Assembly (NCBI RefSeq): GCF_050947875.1
Contig: NC_134568.1
Coordinates: 253,695,778-253,759,777, forward strand
Length of the DNA: 64,000 nucleotides
Direction: 5' to 3'
Source: Dermacentor variabilis
Lineage: Eukaryota > Arthropoda > Arachnida > Ixodida > Ixodidae
How positions within the stretch are numbered: position 1 is the stretch's first letter; every line of letters begins with the position of its first letter. This document shows positions 1 through 11,150 of the stretch, piece after piece. Below the pieces are notes generated by a model. That model was given only the letters and a program-made list of their open reading frames with translations. It searched no databases and was not told the DNA's origin. A program made the position numbers and the translations under genes.

Positions 1-3000
1 GCCTTAGTCAGATTGGTTTGCTTGATGTGCTTCACTGCAGAGAGGATTGCATATGCTTCCGCTGTGAAGATACATGTATGTGGGTTCAATGTACCGGATA
101 TTAAAAATGCTGGTCCTAGTGCTGCGTAAGCAACACCAGACGAAGACTTAGAGGCATCTGTGTAAAATTCAGCACAAGAATATTTCTCCTGAAGCTCAAG
201 AAAATGTGACCGTATGTGTGCTTCAGGTGCTCGTTTTGATATTTCTGCAAACGAGATGTCACATTCGATAGTCTGCCACTCCCACGGCGGTGGAAGCCGC
301 GTAGTTGCCATTATGACATTGTCTAATATCGGCACACCCGTTTCTTCAGACAATGCTTCCAACCGAAGGGACAGAGGAGGTCTAGTGCCTGGGCGGTTAC
401 GGAAAAGCCTAGCCGTAGACAGGTCGTAAATAATTGAATGGCATGGATGATGCAAATCTGATTTCACCTTGAGGGCGTAAGAAAGATTTAAATATGTTCT
501 TTGAAGATACAGGGACCACTCGTTAGATTCAGCATACAGGCTTTGTACGGGGCTAGTCCTAAAGGCACCTGTAGCAAGGCGGATGCCTAAGTGATGAATA
601 GGATCTAGCATTTTCAAAGCGCTAGGTGCAGCGGAATTATAAACTATTGCTCCATAGTCAAGCCGTGTTAATATTAGGCTTTTGTAAAGCTTTAAAAGGC
701 ACCGCCTGTCGCTTCCCCAAGATGTGCGCGACAAGAGTTTCAGCAGATTCATAGTCTTGAGGCACTTTGATTTCAGATACTTCAGATGTGGAACAAAAGT
801 CAGCTTGCTGTCTAAACGGATTCCTAGAAATTTGTGTTCATGGCTCACAGATAGCCGTTCTCCATTCAGTTCTACTGCGGGGTCCGGAAGTATGCCTCTC
901 TTGTTAGAAAACAGGACGCATGTACTTTTTTGTGGGTTTAGCTTGAAACCGTTTTGGTCCGCCCACTTAAATAATTTATTTATGCAAAGCTGCACATGTC
1001 GCTCGCAGATACTTAGGTTACATGATTTGAAACCTATCTGGATGTCGTCCACATATACAGAATAAAACATAGTATGTGGGATGGCAGACTGGATCGAGTT
1101 CATTTTTACAATAAAAAGAGTGTAGCTCAGCACACCACCTTGTGGAACACCAGTCTCTTGCGTAAATGGACGAGATAGAACGTTACCAACTCTAACCCGG
1201 AAGGTGCGATTGGAGAGGTAACTCTGAATCACGTTCAGCAAGCTGCCTCGAACTCCCATTTCAAACAGATCACGGAGAATTCCAAAGCGCCAGGTTGTGT
1301 CGTATGCCTTTTCCATATCAAAAAATACTGATAGGAAGAACTGTTTGTGGACAAAGGCATCACGGATATTTGTCTCGATGCGGACAAGGTGATCTGTTGT
1401 GGATCTACCCTCCCTAAAACCGCACTGAAATGGATCGAGTATCTTGTTGCTTTCAAGAAAATGGATGAGGCGACGGTTAATCATTTTCTCAAATAATTTG
1501 CATAGACAACTAGTCAGAGCTATAGGCCTGTAACTGTTGGGTGAGGAAGGGTCCTTGCCCTCTTTGAGAATAGGGATCACGATTGCTTCTTTCCAGACAG
1601 AAGGAATGTAGCCGGCAGAGAACATGGAATTGAAGAGTGACAGTAATGTTTTTTGGGTTTCAGGGTGTAAGTGTCTTATCATCTCATACATTATTCTGTC
1701 ACTTCCTGGAGCGGACTTGTTGCAACAGTTCAGTGAGGCTTGGAACTCAGCCATACCAAATGGACGATTGTATCCTTCATTGGATGAGCTGTTCCGACCC
1801 AAATTCATCTGTTCTGCAAGCCGCTGGTATTTTAGAAATGTATCCGTGTAATGAGATGTACTGGAAATGTGCTCAAAATGTGATCCTAGACAATTTGCCT
1901 GATCCTCAAGAGTGTCTCCTTGTGTATTTAATAAAGGTAAGGAATGAGTTTCGCGGCCTTTTATTCTGTTCACCCTGTTCCAGGCTTTTCGTTCGTCTGT
2001 ATATGAATTGATGCTGCTTATGTAGTTTTTCCAACTTTCCCGTTTAGCGCGGCGGCGCGTTCTTCTCCCTTGCGACTTGATTGCCTTGAAATTAATTAGA
2101 TTCTCTGTGGTTGGTGAGTTACGGAGGAGATTCCAAGCCTTGTTTTGCTTTTTCCTGGCTTCCCTACACTCCTCATTCCACCATGGAATACGTCGTTTAG
2201 AGGGCGACCCATTTGTTTGGGGAATGCATACTGATGCAGCCTCAATAATGAACGCGGTTATGTATGCTACTGCGTCGTCTAAGCTGAGTTCAGAGATATC
2301 ATTCCAGGGCAGCTGCGTTAGTTCGCGGAACTTCGTCCAGTCAGCTGACTCAACGTTCCATCGAGGAAGATGTGCATGACACGGACTTTGTTTTTTAAGG
2401 TTTAGAACGATGGGGAAATGATCACTGCCATAAGGGTTATTAATGACATCCCACTGGAGATATGGCACAATTGTACTAGACGCTATGCTTAGGTCTATGG
2501 AAGAAAATGTTTTATGCGTAGGGCTGTAAAATGTTGGCTTTTTCTTGTTAAGCAAGCAGGAACTTGAAGTGAATAGGATGTTTTCTATAAGCCGTCCTCT
2601 CGCATCACAGCGTGAGTCGCCCCACAGTGTGCTATGCGCGTTTAGATCACCGACGACTATGTAAGGGTGACGCAGCTCATCAATAAAGCTTTGAAATGTT
2701 GTGCTAGAGAGTTGATAACTTGGGGGGATGTATACAGACGTGATGGTGACTAGTTTATTGAATATAACTGCTTCGATAGCCACTGCCTCAAGAGGAGTTT
2801 GGAGTTGTAGTTGCCGACAAGCAACGCCTCTGTCGACTATTATTGCTACGCCGCCCGACGATGCAACAGCATCATCTCGGTCTTTCCGGAAAATAGCGTA
2901 TTGCCTAAGAAAGTTTGTTTGTGTAGATTTAAGATGTGTCTCCTGAACACACAGCACCTTTGGATTGTATTTGTGTAAGAGTTCTTTGACATCGTCGAGG

Positions 3001-3047
3001 TTGTGGATCAAGCCTCTCACGTTCCAGTGTAATATTTGTGTATCCAT
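1..3047 (-). CDS. LINE ORF2: endonuclease-reverse transcriptase-RNase H (partial, runs off window)
   Basis: ORF2 of a non-LTR retrotransposon; it would nick target DNA and reverse-transcribe the element RNA. Read codon by codon, the frame has no stop from the ATG at 3047 to the window edge (1,015 codons). Visible order: an apurinic-type endonuclease opening with LHWNVRG (aa 6-12), QETH (35-38), GDLNAH (133-138) and GSDHFPI (SDH 208-210); a linker; RT with a catalytic Asp in FDMEKAYD (D583), VPQGG (about 633) and the YVDD active site (665-668); then the start of RNase H at FYTDASKS (D964). It follows ORF1 after a 49-nt gap. An in-frame stop at 3089-3087 and the good match of the N terminus support the ATG. 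RNase H points to the I/Jockey superfamily (family knowledge); exact clade uncertain. No damage is visible, unlike every other RT here. Confidence 0.93.
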   Translation of the reverse strand, partial: MDTQILHWNVRGLIHNLDDVKELLHKYNPKVLCVQETHLKSTQTNFLRQYAIFRKDRDDAVASSGGVAIIVDRGVACRQLQLQTPLEAVAIEAVIFNKLVTITSVYIPPSYQLSSTTFQSFIDELRHPYIVVGDLNAHSTLWGDSRCDARGRLIENILFTSSSCLLNKKKPTFYSPTHKTFSSIDLSIASSTIVPYLQWDVINNPYGSDHFPIVLNLKKQSPCHAHLPRWNVESADWTKFRELTQLPWNDISELSLDDAVAYITAFIIEAASVCIPQTNGSPSKRRIPWWNEECREARKKQNKAWNLLRNSPTTENLINFKAIKSQGRRTRRRAKRESWKNYISSINSYTDERKAWNRVNRIKGRETHSLPLLNTQGDTLEDQANCLGSHFEHISSTSHYTDTFLKYQRLAEQMNLGRNSSSNEGYNRPFGMAEFQASLNCCNKSAPGSDRIMYEMIRHLHPETQKTLLSLFNSMFSAGYIPSVWKEAIVIPILKEGKDPSSPNSYRPIALTSCLCKLFEKMINRRLIHFLESNKILDPFQCGFREGRSTTDHLVRIETNIRDAFVHKQFFLSVFFDMEKAYDTTWRFGILRDLFEMGVRGSLLNVIQSYLSNRTFRVRVGNVLSRPFTQETGVPQGGVLSYTLFIVKMNSIQSAIPHTMFYSVYVDDIQIGFKSCNLSICERHVQLCINKLFKWADQNGFKLNPQKSTCVLFSNKRGILPDPAVELNGERLSVSHEHKFLGIRLDSKLTFVPHLKYLKSKCLKTMNLLKLLSRTSWGSDRRCLLKLYKSLILTRLDYGAIVYNSAAPSALKMLDPIHHLGIRLATGAFRTSPVQSLYAESNEWSLYLQRTYLNLSYALKVKSDLHHPCHSIIYDLSTARLFRNRPGTRPPLSLRLEALSEETGVPILDNVIMATTRLPPPWEWQTIECDISFAEISKRAPEAHIRSHFLELQEKYSCAEFYTDASKSSSGVAYAALGPAFLISGTLNPHTCIFTAEAYAILSAVKHIKQTNLTK

Positions 3048-3096
3048 ATTGTTTGTGTTTATGTGATGTGTGTCAAGAGATATCACTTAGGTTGGC

Positions 3097-4296
3097 TCAA
3101 GGGACCTTTCCAGGCCCCTGGATGCGGGGTATTTCTTTTTTCTTGACGCGCTCCAGGGAGCAACGCCGTTCCTTCGGCGTTTGAGACGCCGGAGAAGTTT
3201 TTGTTACGTCCATCGCCTCGTCAGAGGCGCTGGATGACGCCCGTTCAGCGGGCACTCTCGGGGGTTTTTGGGGCCTGTCTGCTCGAGCAGTGGCCCTGGG
3301 ACCGGCAGGCTCGGGGGTCTGCTGGCCCTTCGTGCTAGGGGGCGGAAGAGCAGTGGCTGCTCCCGCCAGGGGGGCTGATGGCGTAACCGCCGTCACACTC
3401 CGTGTGACTTGCGCGGCCGCCAGAGGATGTGGCACTGCCCCCCGGCGCGTCACATCACTGTAGGACGGATTTGATTGGTGGTGGACTGAAAAACGCTTCC
3501 GCGCTTCTGGAAAAGAAATGTTTAGTTTAACCTTCAGTTCGATTATTTGTTTTTCTTTCTTCCATGATGGGCACGATCGCGAATAGGCGGGGTGGTCTCC
3601 ATCACAGTTAGTGCAGTGGGTCGCGGAAGAACAGTTATCTGATGTGTGGTCTTTAGATGCACATTTTGCACAAGTAGCACGCCCTCGGCAGCTCTGAGAT
3701 GCATGCCCAAAACGCTGACACTTGAAGCATCGGCGCGGATTGGGGATATATGGTCGTACGCGAAGTTTGCAATATCCGGTCTCTATCGAATCAGGCAGTT
3801 CACTTGTTCCGAACGTTATTATTACATGCTTTGTTGGGATTTCCTTGTCATCGCGTCTTAACTTAATTCGCTGCACCTTTACAACGTTTTGGTCTTGCCA
3901 TCCATCCAACAGCTCGCTTTCACTTAGTTCAAGGAGGTCGTCATCAGAAATGACACCACGCACAGTGTTCATTGACCGGTGGGGGCCCACAGAGACAGGA
4001 ATGTCACCAAAGGCAACAAGTTTAGTCAGTTTACTGTATTGAAGCTTGTCACGCACTTCCAGAAGAAGGTCGCCGCTTCCCATCTTAGTAACTTTGTAAC
4101 CAGAGCCGATTGCTTCTGTTAGACATTTTGCAACCACAAATGGGGATATTGTACGGACTGTCTTGGTTTCATGTTGACTATGTATTACGTGGTATTTGGG
4201 AAATATTTCTTTTGGTTTCATCAGAAAGTTGAACGTTTCATCGGTGCGCCCCCTCTTCAGGGAGCGATCAGGGAGTGGGGGGAAACTAGAAGCCAT
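3097..4296 (-). CDS. LINE ORF1: nucleic-acid-binding Gag-like protein with three CCHC knuckles
   Basis: An intact 399-codon ORF on the same strand as and immediately upstream of ORF2. ORF1 proteins of this class coat element RNA and act as chaperones in the ribonucleoprotein. The N-terminal part (about aa 40-190) has the make-up of the RRM/PRE-like region seen before knuckles in arthropod I/Jockey ORF1s (inference). Three Cys-rich knuckles follow near aa 190-245: CFKCQRFGHASQSC (CX2CX4HX4C), CAKCASKDHTSDNC (CX2CX4HX4C) and CTNCDGDHPAYSRSC (CX2CX4HX5C). The C-terminal third is rich in Pro/Ala/Ser with a basic end. The TGA is 49 nt before the ORF2 ATG, so ORF2 is probably translated by reinitiation or internal initiation. 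A host zinc-knuckle protein is unlikely given the adjacent ORF2. Confidence 0.92.
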   Translation of the reverse strand: MASSFPPLPDRSLKRGRTDETFNFLMKPKEIFPKYHVIHSQHETKTVRTISPFVVAKCLTEAIGSGYKVTKMGSGDLLLEVRDKLQYSKLTKLVAFGDIPVSVGPHRSMNTVRGVISDDDLLELSESELLDGWQDQNVVKVQRIKLRRDDKEIPTKHVIITFGTSELPDSIETGYCKLRVRPYIPNPRRCFKCQRFGHASQSCRGRATCAKCASKDHTSDNCSSATHCTNCDGDHPAYSRSCPSWKKEKQIIELKVKLNISFPEARKRFSVHHQSNPSYSDVTRRGAVPHPLAAAQVTRSVTAVTPSAPLAGAATALPPPSTKGQQTPEPAGPRATARADRPQKPPRVPAERASSSASDEAMDVTKTSPASQTPKERRCSLERVKKKEIPRIQGPGKVP

Positions 4297-4830
4297 CTAT
4301 AGGATTACTTTATTCGGCAGGAATGCCCGCCGCCCACCTCGGAGCCCAACCTGGGGACGTCACAGGATTAGAAAACTTCTATTCTGCGTACGCCAGCGGT
4401 ACGTTCCCACTATAACCCAATATACATATACCCGAGACTGGATATATTACACAAGGTTAACCCTTGCCGCCCAGAAAATAGGAAGTTAAAAGAAATGAAT
4501 AGAAGACAGGAAAGATGGAAAAGTGGGAGAGAAAGGCGAAGATGAGGGTAGAGAGAGACAGGAAAAAGCGACTGCCGATTTCCTCCAGGTGGGTCAGTCC
4601 GGAGGTGCCGTCTATGCGAAGCAGAGGCCGAAGAGGTGTGTTGCCTCCGCCGGGGGGCCTTAAAGGTCCAAAACACCCAGCATCGGCTCAACCCCCAGGA
4701 TCCCCTTTTCCCCAGACACGGCTAAGCCGCGCACGGCTACACGCGGGAGGGTCCAACCCTCGTGTGCTCGGGTCCGTGGTGTCGCAACACACCAAACGCC
4801 TGCTTACGCAGACGCCCCTGCGGGGCTTTC
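4297..4830 (-). promoter_or_regulatory. Probable 5' UTR / internal promoter region of the LINE
   Basis: Sequence directly upstream of ORF1 on its strand, with no long ORF on that strand. Read on the minus strand it runs from a GC-rich start through a pyrimidine-rich stretch to the ORF1 ATG. Non-LTR elements carry an internal promoter in this position (established knowledge); no specific promoter motif is claimed. The outer boundary near 4830 is a guess based on a change in composition and on recalled similarity to tick LINE leaders; no target-site duplication could be checked because the 3' end of the element lies outside the window. Confidence 0.45.
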
Positions 4831-5049
4831 GGCGAGTATGTAGGCGAGTGGGTGCGGCTAGATGTGAATGGAAGCGATCGCGAACGCGAGTCGATGGGCT
4901 CGTGTAGGCGTGAATAAGGAACACGCGAGTAAGTGCCGACGAACGAGTGTGCGGGCACATGAGTGAGCTCATTAGCCTGCATTGGTGGGCGAGTATCGGC
5001 TCACACTGCTGAACTATGCATATATAAGCCATACGGAGGACGCGGCCGC

Positions 5050-5195
5050 CTCTGCAGCTTAGTGGTGCGGAGCCTCGCACGCGTAATGCGGAAGGTGTGG
5101 GTTCGGCTGCCGCCGGTATTCAGCCACCAGCGGTAAATTGTTTGTTCGTCCACTGTCCTCACCCTTTTAACACTTGTATACATATCAATTTTAAA
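5050..5195 (+). repeat. Diverged tRNA-derived SINE (second family)
   Basis: A tRNA-like head with A-box-like TTAGTGGTGCGGAGC and B-box-like GTGGGTTCGGCTGCC, followed by a non-tRNA tail. The stretch around GCGTAATGCGGAAGGTGTGGGTTCGG resembles the head of the element at 52959-53190. No target-site duplication was identified. It is not a functional tRNA because the stems do not pair. Confidence 0.4.
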
Positions 5196-5870
5196 GAACA
5201 GTTTTCTTTTTCATATACGATCTCGTTATCTTCATTGTCTGTTGGCTTCATGTGGTGGTAATTGAAAAAAAAAGAAAAACTCGGTTCCCCTTATCCTTTT
5301 CTCTAGTCACCTGCGCAGAATTCTATTCACTAAGATCACTCGAGGGAAATAGGTCATTCAGCCACCATGGAAATCATACAGATAGCACAGGGATTTTTCC
5401 ACGATATGAAACGGCTTCGTTGAAAGCGCACACCGCCTTGTTTTCTTTTCCTTTGTGGTTTGAGTTGCGCGCTAATCTTCACTGCTGCGTTTGCGTTTAC
5501 CACAAATTCGCTTCATCGTGCAAATTTTCCAGCGTATAGACGAGTCTCGACACTTCCGAGTGCGCGCGTCGCTGCATATGTGTGTGGTATACACTTCGAT
5601 ACTCTATGGGCAGTCGTTCTTGCTATGTTCTGAAAGCAGTACAACGATAGAAACTGGGCGTCAAATATGCGTCATTATTGCCGCACAAACAAATTTGCGA
5701 AGACAAGTTATCTTTCAGAAGCTCAATAAGAAAACCGAGAGACTGCTCGAAGAAGCAAGGTCAAATTTTATGCAAATCTACGCCGCTTGAAGAGCCGTGC
5801 TGGCATTGCAGATACCAGATTTCCATTTAGTATGCTCCTCCAGCATGAGACATTACGGTCACCTGCGCAC

Positions 5871-5871
<1 letters not shown>
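5196..5871. other. No gene recognised
   Basis: Mixed-composition DNA with only short ORFs that lack recognisable domains. Nothing else supported. Confidence 0.5.

Positions 5872-5956
<85 letters not shown>
5872..5956. repeat. (ATT)n microsatellite
   Basis: About 28 uninterrupted ATT units. Poly-Ile ORFs here are artefacts of the repeat. Confidence 0.97.
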
Positions 5957-8900
5957 GCCCTTTTTGTGAAACGGATAACTTATACGTTGCATTCTAAAAG
6001 GCTTTTATTGTACTTACAGGATGCTAGCTTAGAGTAGCAAGCACGAATAGGTGTCTTTGCTGCAAGACATACACTTATGATATTCTTGAGCAAACGAACT
6101 CTGCCGAATAAGAACAAGATATGCTCAGATCCGGGGTCAGAATGACCGTGCACCGACTGAAGACATGTTGCTACTGGCTGAGTCGGCGCCGATCAAGCTC
6201 TGACGCAGGCGACGAGACGCTCGTCCCTTACCCTTTACGTGCAGTGAACAGCATCGGAGTCTGCCGACTGCACATGCAGGGAGCGGTGGTTGTTTTTTCA
6301 GAGGTTCGCCCCAAAAAGACACGCGAAGGTCGCGGTCATGAGAGACGCACAGGAAGCGTTCGGCGTTTTCCTGCCCGTCCACGCTTTGTTTTATTCATTG
6401 TTTATTTGAACGTACACTACATTTTTGCCGCCGGACTTCTTTTCGCAATATCCCCGTGTCAGTTGGTGACAGGAAACTGGCCGCACTCAACTTCGCGTTC
6501 TATACTCGCAAAATGTTTCCATCCGTAAAGGAACACGAGAACAGCAGGACAAAATAAAAATCACTGAATTAGTGGAAGGAAAACTACTGCACACAACAGT
6601 TAAAAAAAACCAACACAAGAATGCGCAGACACTGAATAGTTACAGGAGTTAAAAAAAAATGTGCTTGGCCTCTGAGCTTAATCTTGAATTTAGGGCAGCG
6701 CGGTGGGCTGGTCGAAATGACCGTGTCGTTATGAACGGATTCGTTGCGATGTGCCACTCGATTCTCCGCCAGACCTATGCGCGTGAAGTTCATCAAATGA
6801 CATGTGTAACATTAAGCGCGCTATCCTATTTCATCCCGTGCAGAAAAGCAAACAAGTGTGAGGCCCTTAGATCAGACGGTGATGCGACTCCAGCCAAATG
6901 GCGGAGCTTTTCTCGCCAGGTTTCTCGCCAGTGAGATAGTAGACCAGTTAAGGGTATTCTGATTAATTTTAGCGTTAATTTATAGCTGATCACGTAGCGT
7001 GCAATTCAATTGTACGCGGTAGCCATTGGTTATAACAAAATACCGAGCGGCGAAAAAAAAAATCTATTTCACTCGTCGCGTTGCACTCCGTAAGAATATG
7101 AAACCTGAATGACGCCTGCGAGTGCTCATGGCGTGTATCCACGTAGTACCTAAGAGGCGCGTATACATAGTAGAGTGTGGCATTACGAAAGTTTAAAAAG
7201 AAAGAAAACACAAGAAGCCGCAGACAGAACAGGTTTCGTGTGTCGCCACCCGTTGATGACAGCAGCGCTGTATACCTCGACAAAGAGAATAAAAAAAGAT
7301 GCGCCCGAAATCGAGGCGTAACGATTACGCGGTAATTTTGAGAATTTTTTTTTTTTTTTTTTTTGCACGAGGTGTCAGAACACAGGCGCCGAATGCACGG
7401 TATCGGTAGTCCTCCGCGTGATACAGGACGGGTGCTTTATTATTTTACTTTTTAAGAACCGTTCGCTCCGGTTACACAGAAGAGTACGTGTGCGCGCAGT
7501 CGCAACGTGACGAGAGCTATCAGAGCCACAGATTGTGCAGCCGAGCTCGAACACGAGTCGCCGGTATTGCGGAGCCGCACCGACTCGCTCGCGCGCGCGC
7601 CGCGGGTGCAGAACGGGGGCGATCTGAGCGACGGGTGCAGCGGCAACAGGTCGGCGCCGCTGCGAGAGGTGGCGGCAGCCCTCCCCCGGATACTTCATGC
7701 GGAGACGGCAGCAGCACGTGCTACGCGCGAGTGCCGTCTGGGCCGCGCGGCGCAGACGAGACGCCTTTCTCCAAAGCCCCTAGCTTTCTCTCGAGGCGCG
7801 CGCGGCCAGTCTTTCGCCAGTCGCGCGGAATGAGCGAGAATCGAAGTGGCGCGAGACGGGCCCGTCAGGTCGTGGACGCGTTTCGGTAGGTTTAAAAAAC
7901 AAAAAACAAAAAAAAAACAGCACGTGTCAGAAGTGCACATACTGCGCGCAGACGCAGAATGACTTTTTTGCGTAGACAGAATGTGGTGCTCGTCGAAATC
8001 GCGAAGTCGGCTTCAGTAGTTGCCGCGCCAATCAGTGCGCGACTGTACAGCGCCGACACCCCAGGCTGTACAGCTGGAGTTCGAAGAGGTGCACCCAGCG
8101 CTCCGAGGTTTCTTAGGGGGGCGCGAAGTATCCACTTTTGCCTTTCCAGATACTTTAGAGCACCACGAGTGCCATACGGTGCTGTACGCCTCCCCCCCCC
8201 CCCCCCCTGCTCGGCAGGAGTTCTGATCAGATGTTCAGCAGCCTGGACATCTGTACGGAGTCATATCAGTTTCTTATCTATGTACCTATATATATTAAAT
8301 ATATGACAACTGCGGTAATTGAATGCGTCATGTAAAAAAGAAAGCGGAAAAAACATTTTGACCGAGTTATCTTGCTCGAAGCACTCTTCATATGTTGAAC
8401 ATATGTTAAGCCCTCTCAAACCAGATCTTTTCACGGAGGAACGGCGCCACTGATAGCAAAGGTTTGATGTCAAAGCACTGTCACTCGTCACATAAAAATG
8501 AAAGAAAACAAAACGAAGAAAGAGCAGAAGGAAACGAGATGCTTCAGCATCACCAAGCGCAGATCTTGAAAACGTTGAGCACAAGCATTTCGTAGAGTCT
8601 CCAACAACGACGGTAATTAACTTTACGTCCAGATTACATTCAATACTGATCAGTTGTCTAGATTCTCTGATTCGGCTTCCGCGATGCCTTAAATAGATTT
8701 TCAAAAAACACAGGCAAATGTATCGCGAAATTCTCCGGATCTCTTGTGTCTGACAAGCACATGACGTCCACTGCATGGTTTATTTAAGGGGAGCAAAAGT
8801 GAGAAAAAGCCTTCGCAATAGTTTGACAAATTTAGCTGTAGGGCACTGCAGAGATATCGCACGGTTTAGTTTACACTAAGTTAAATGCCTGACTGCGATG

Positions 8901-9621
8901 GAGCCCGCCACAAAAGACTGCTCTTTTTTTTTACCGGAAGAAGATCGGACCATAATTCCATGGTGAGCGTACAAATCGCATCATGAACACCGCGCTCGTT
9001 CTAGTATCGCGGTGTGCATGCCTGTAAATAGTTTCGCACCTATGACGGCAGTGGCGCGCGCGCGAGCGGTAGAAAATTTGCATCGGTCTCGTCGTTAAAG
9101 ACTTCGCTAACAGTGAACGTGCTGAACGCGCAAGGTCAATATACGCAAAGTGCTACACCTGCAGGAGAATGCTCACAAACTTCTAATTAAAGAGCCGCGG
9201 AATGCGCACATTGGGATACACTCACTCCCTCCGAGTCCATGGCCAAACAGAAACGAAACGACGCGTCCGTCCCGTGGCTCGAAGCACGCTTGCTCAAAAG
9301 CGCGAAGTTCGCTATTACGAGGTTGGCGCGGCCACCCGAGAGCGAAGAAATGCGCGCGCGTGACGAAGCCCGCCGAGCGCGCGGCCTCGGCCGACGTGGC
9401 GGCAGCCCGCTGTGCGCGGCCAGCTGATGAACGACGACAGCGACGGGACGACGGTCGGCGCGAAGACAATGGCACGCCCGCCGCAGAGACGCACTCGAGG
9501 TCAACAAACAGACCCCAATTCACAACCCCGTCGAGGCACCTTGGGGCTCACAGCGCGCGGGCCTCTTATCTGGCCGGCGTGTTCGAGAAGAAAGCGTCCG
9601 GTGCTTTCAAACAAGGACCTT
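5957..9621. other. No gene recognised; two GC-rich islands and homopolymers
   Basis: Contains poly-T at about 7346-7364, poly-C at about 8191-8207, and two GC/CpG-rich stretches at about 7450-7870 and 9050-9600 with overlapping ORFs on both strands that look like composition artefacts. Such islands could be promoters or first exons of a host gene, but no protein domain supports that. Confidence 0.5.
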
Positions 9622-9845
9622 CGATATGATGATGAGGCACGCCGCAAACGAGGGACTCCGGATTAATTTTGACCACCAGGCGTTCGTTGGTGCGCATCCA
9701 ATGCACAGTACACGAGCATTTTTTTTTTTTTTTTTTTTTTGCATTCTGCCCACACCGGAATGCGGCCGCCGCGGTCGGGATCTAACCCACGAATCGGTGT
9801 TAAGCAGCGCAACGTCATAGTCACTGAGCTACCCGCGGGTGGCAA
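9622..9845 (-). repeat. Diverged tick-type tRNA-SINE copy
   Basis: Reverse complement of the SINE seen intact at 30449-30694. It keeps the body words for GAGGCACGCCG, GGACTCCGG and TTTTGACCACC, and the tRNA-like head with its degenerate B box on the right. A run of about 22 T replaces part of the middle. Heavily mutated, so an old copy. Confidence 0.75.
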
Positions 9846-10839
9846 GAGATGCTGGCCAGGATAACTATAGCTGTTGTAACTGCACACGAACGCTACGGCC
9901 GCAGACGCCAGCAGCAAAAAACCGCTTACGAATGAGAGCCGGGATACTACAACGATTATATTCTTTCTATTTGTTTGCCTTTTCACGCTTCGTCAGTGGT
10001 TCGAGTGGCGCTTCGCCTACGTTTTCACCAGAGTCAGCTGGTAGCGAATTCTGGACGATTGGAATCGAGCGAAAGGAGTCCCCTACATTATACCGGTCCG
10101 GCAGTTCGTCACCGATAGCGACGCTAGCGTAACTCCACGTCGGCACTTTGGTGCCCGCGAGAAAAAAAGTGATTGCATCTAAATTATTTTTGTACGCCGT
10201 CACATGCGTGTCCAACAATGGTTACGAGCGTCACCTAATGATCTACTCAGCGCTATTTTTTTTCATAGCTGCCCCCACTCTGAATGGTATAGTGCTTCAA
10301 GTCCGCCTGTAGTGAATGCTGATTTGCTTTTTAAGTGAACGCCCAAGGTATTGCATGCAAACGTGAATAAAAAATTGCACTACAATGGACAGAAAGAGTA
10401 TGAATGCACAATTGTGATACGACAATAAAGTAAGTATGCAAGCCGCACACATACACACACACACCAAAAAAAGAACAGGAAGACTCCCTCAGGAACGCTA
10501 TAATGAAGTTGGAAATGCTTTGTTTTTGTCACTTTGCGTGGCAACGCGCCATTCAAGTGTGTTCGACCTACAATCAGCCGGATTTCCCAACCTCGCGCGA
10601 CCAGCGCCTCCTATAGTTTCAACAGGAGAGCGCCGATGCACAAATGAATTTACGGTTGCTTAGGTCAACGGGCATACATGAGACGAACATCTTTTTTTAT
10701 TATTATTAAGAGCTTTTCGCCTGACTTTTGAAAATGTAAAAATAAAATCCAAAAGCACAATTTTGCAAGCACAAGGGCTCTGGCCGTCTATTAATAGCCA
10801 CCGTATTTGGCATTCACTTTGACATCCTACAGTCAGTAT
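9846..10839. other. No gene recognised
   Basis: Intergenic sequence with short ORFs only, including an ACACAC run near 10450. No domain or repeat family identified. Confidence 0.45.
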
Positions 10840-11150
10840 GCGGAGTGCTTAACGCGTGCTTCACCTCCGCCGCGGGTCGGCCCGGCATTGCACTATATAT
10901 TCAGGATAGGTCCACGTATGGAGATTGCTTATTGGGTGCTTCAGCTCCGCCGCGGGTCGGTATTGCATTCTCTTCGGGATCAGCCCACGTATGGGGAGTA
11001 TGGCTTAACGCCTCTGCCGCGGGTCGGCCCGGCATTGCACTGTCTTCGTGATCGGCCCACGTATGGGGAGTGCTTAACGCGTGCTTCACCTCCGCCGCGG
11101 GTCGGCCCGGCATTGCACTATCTCTGGGATCGGCCCACGTATGGGCAGTT
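10840..11150 (+). repeat. Tandem array, about four units of 67-80 bp
   Basis: The word CGCGGGTCGG recurs at about 10871, 10951, 11018 and 11096 (spacings 80, 67 and 78). Each unit also carries forms of GGCATTGCACT, GATCGGCCCACGTATGGGGAG and GCTTAACGCGTGCTTC. The second unit lacks CCCGGC after GGTCGG and the third lacks part of the GCGTGCTTCACC segment. Open frames on both strands reflect the repeat. The array ends in a T run near 11151. Confidence 0.9.

Noticed and set aside
3646..4042. Plus-strand ORFs overlapping LINE ORF1
   Set aside because: Antisense shadows of the well-supported minus-strand ORF1.
1..4300. Host zinc-knuckle gene next to an unrelated RT
   Set aside because: Gene order, 49-nt spacing and same strand fit the ORF1-ORF2 layout of one LINE.
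5797..5997. Poly-isoleucine ORF
   Set aside because: Direct translation of the (ATT)n array.
7488..7940. Overlapping Arg/Ala-rich ORFs on both strands
   Set aside because: GC-rich composition suppresses stops in all frames; no domain and no frame is favoured.
10871..11105. Possible CRISPR-like array
   Set aside because: Spacer-like segments are themselves repeated, so this is an ordinary tandem repeat; context is eukaryotic.
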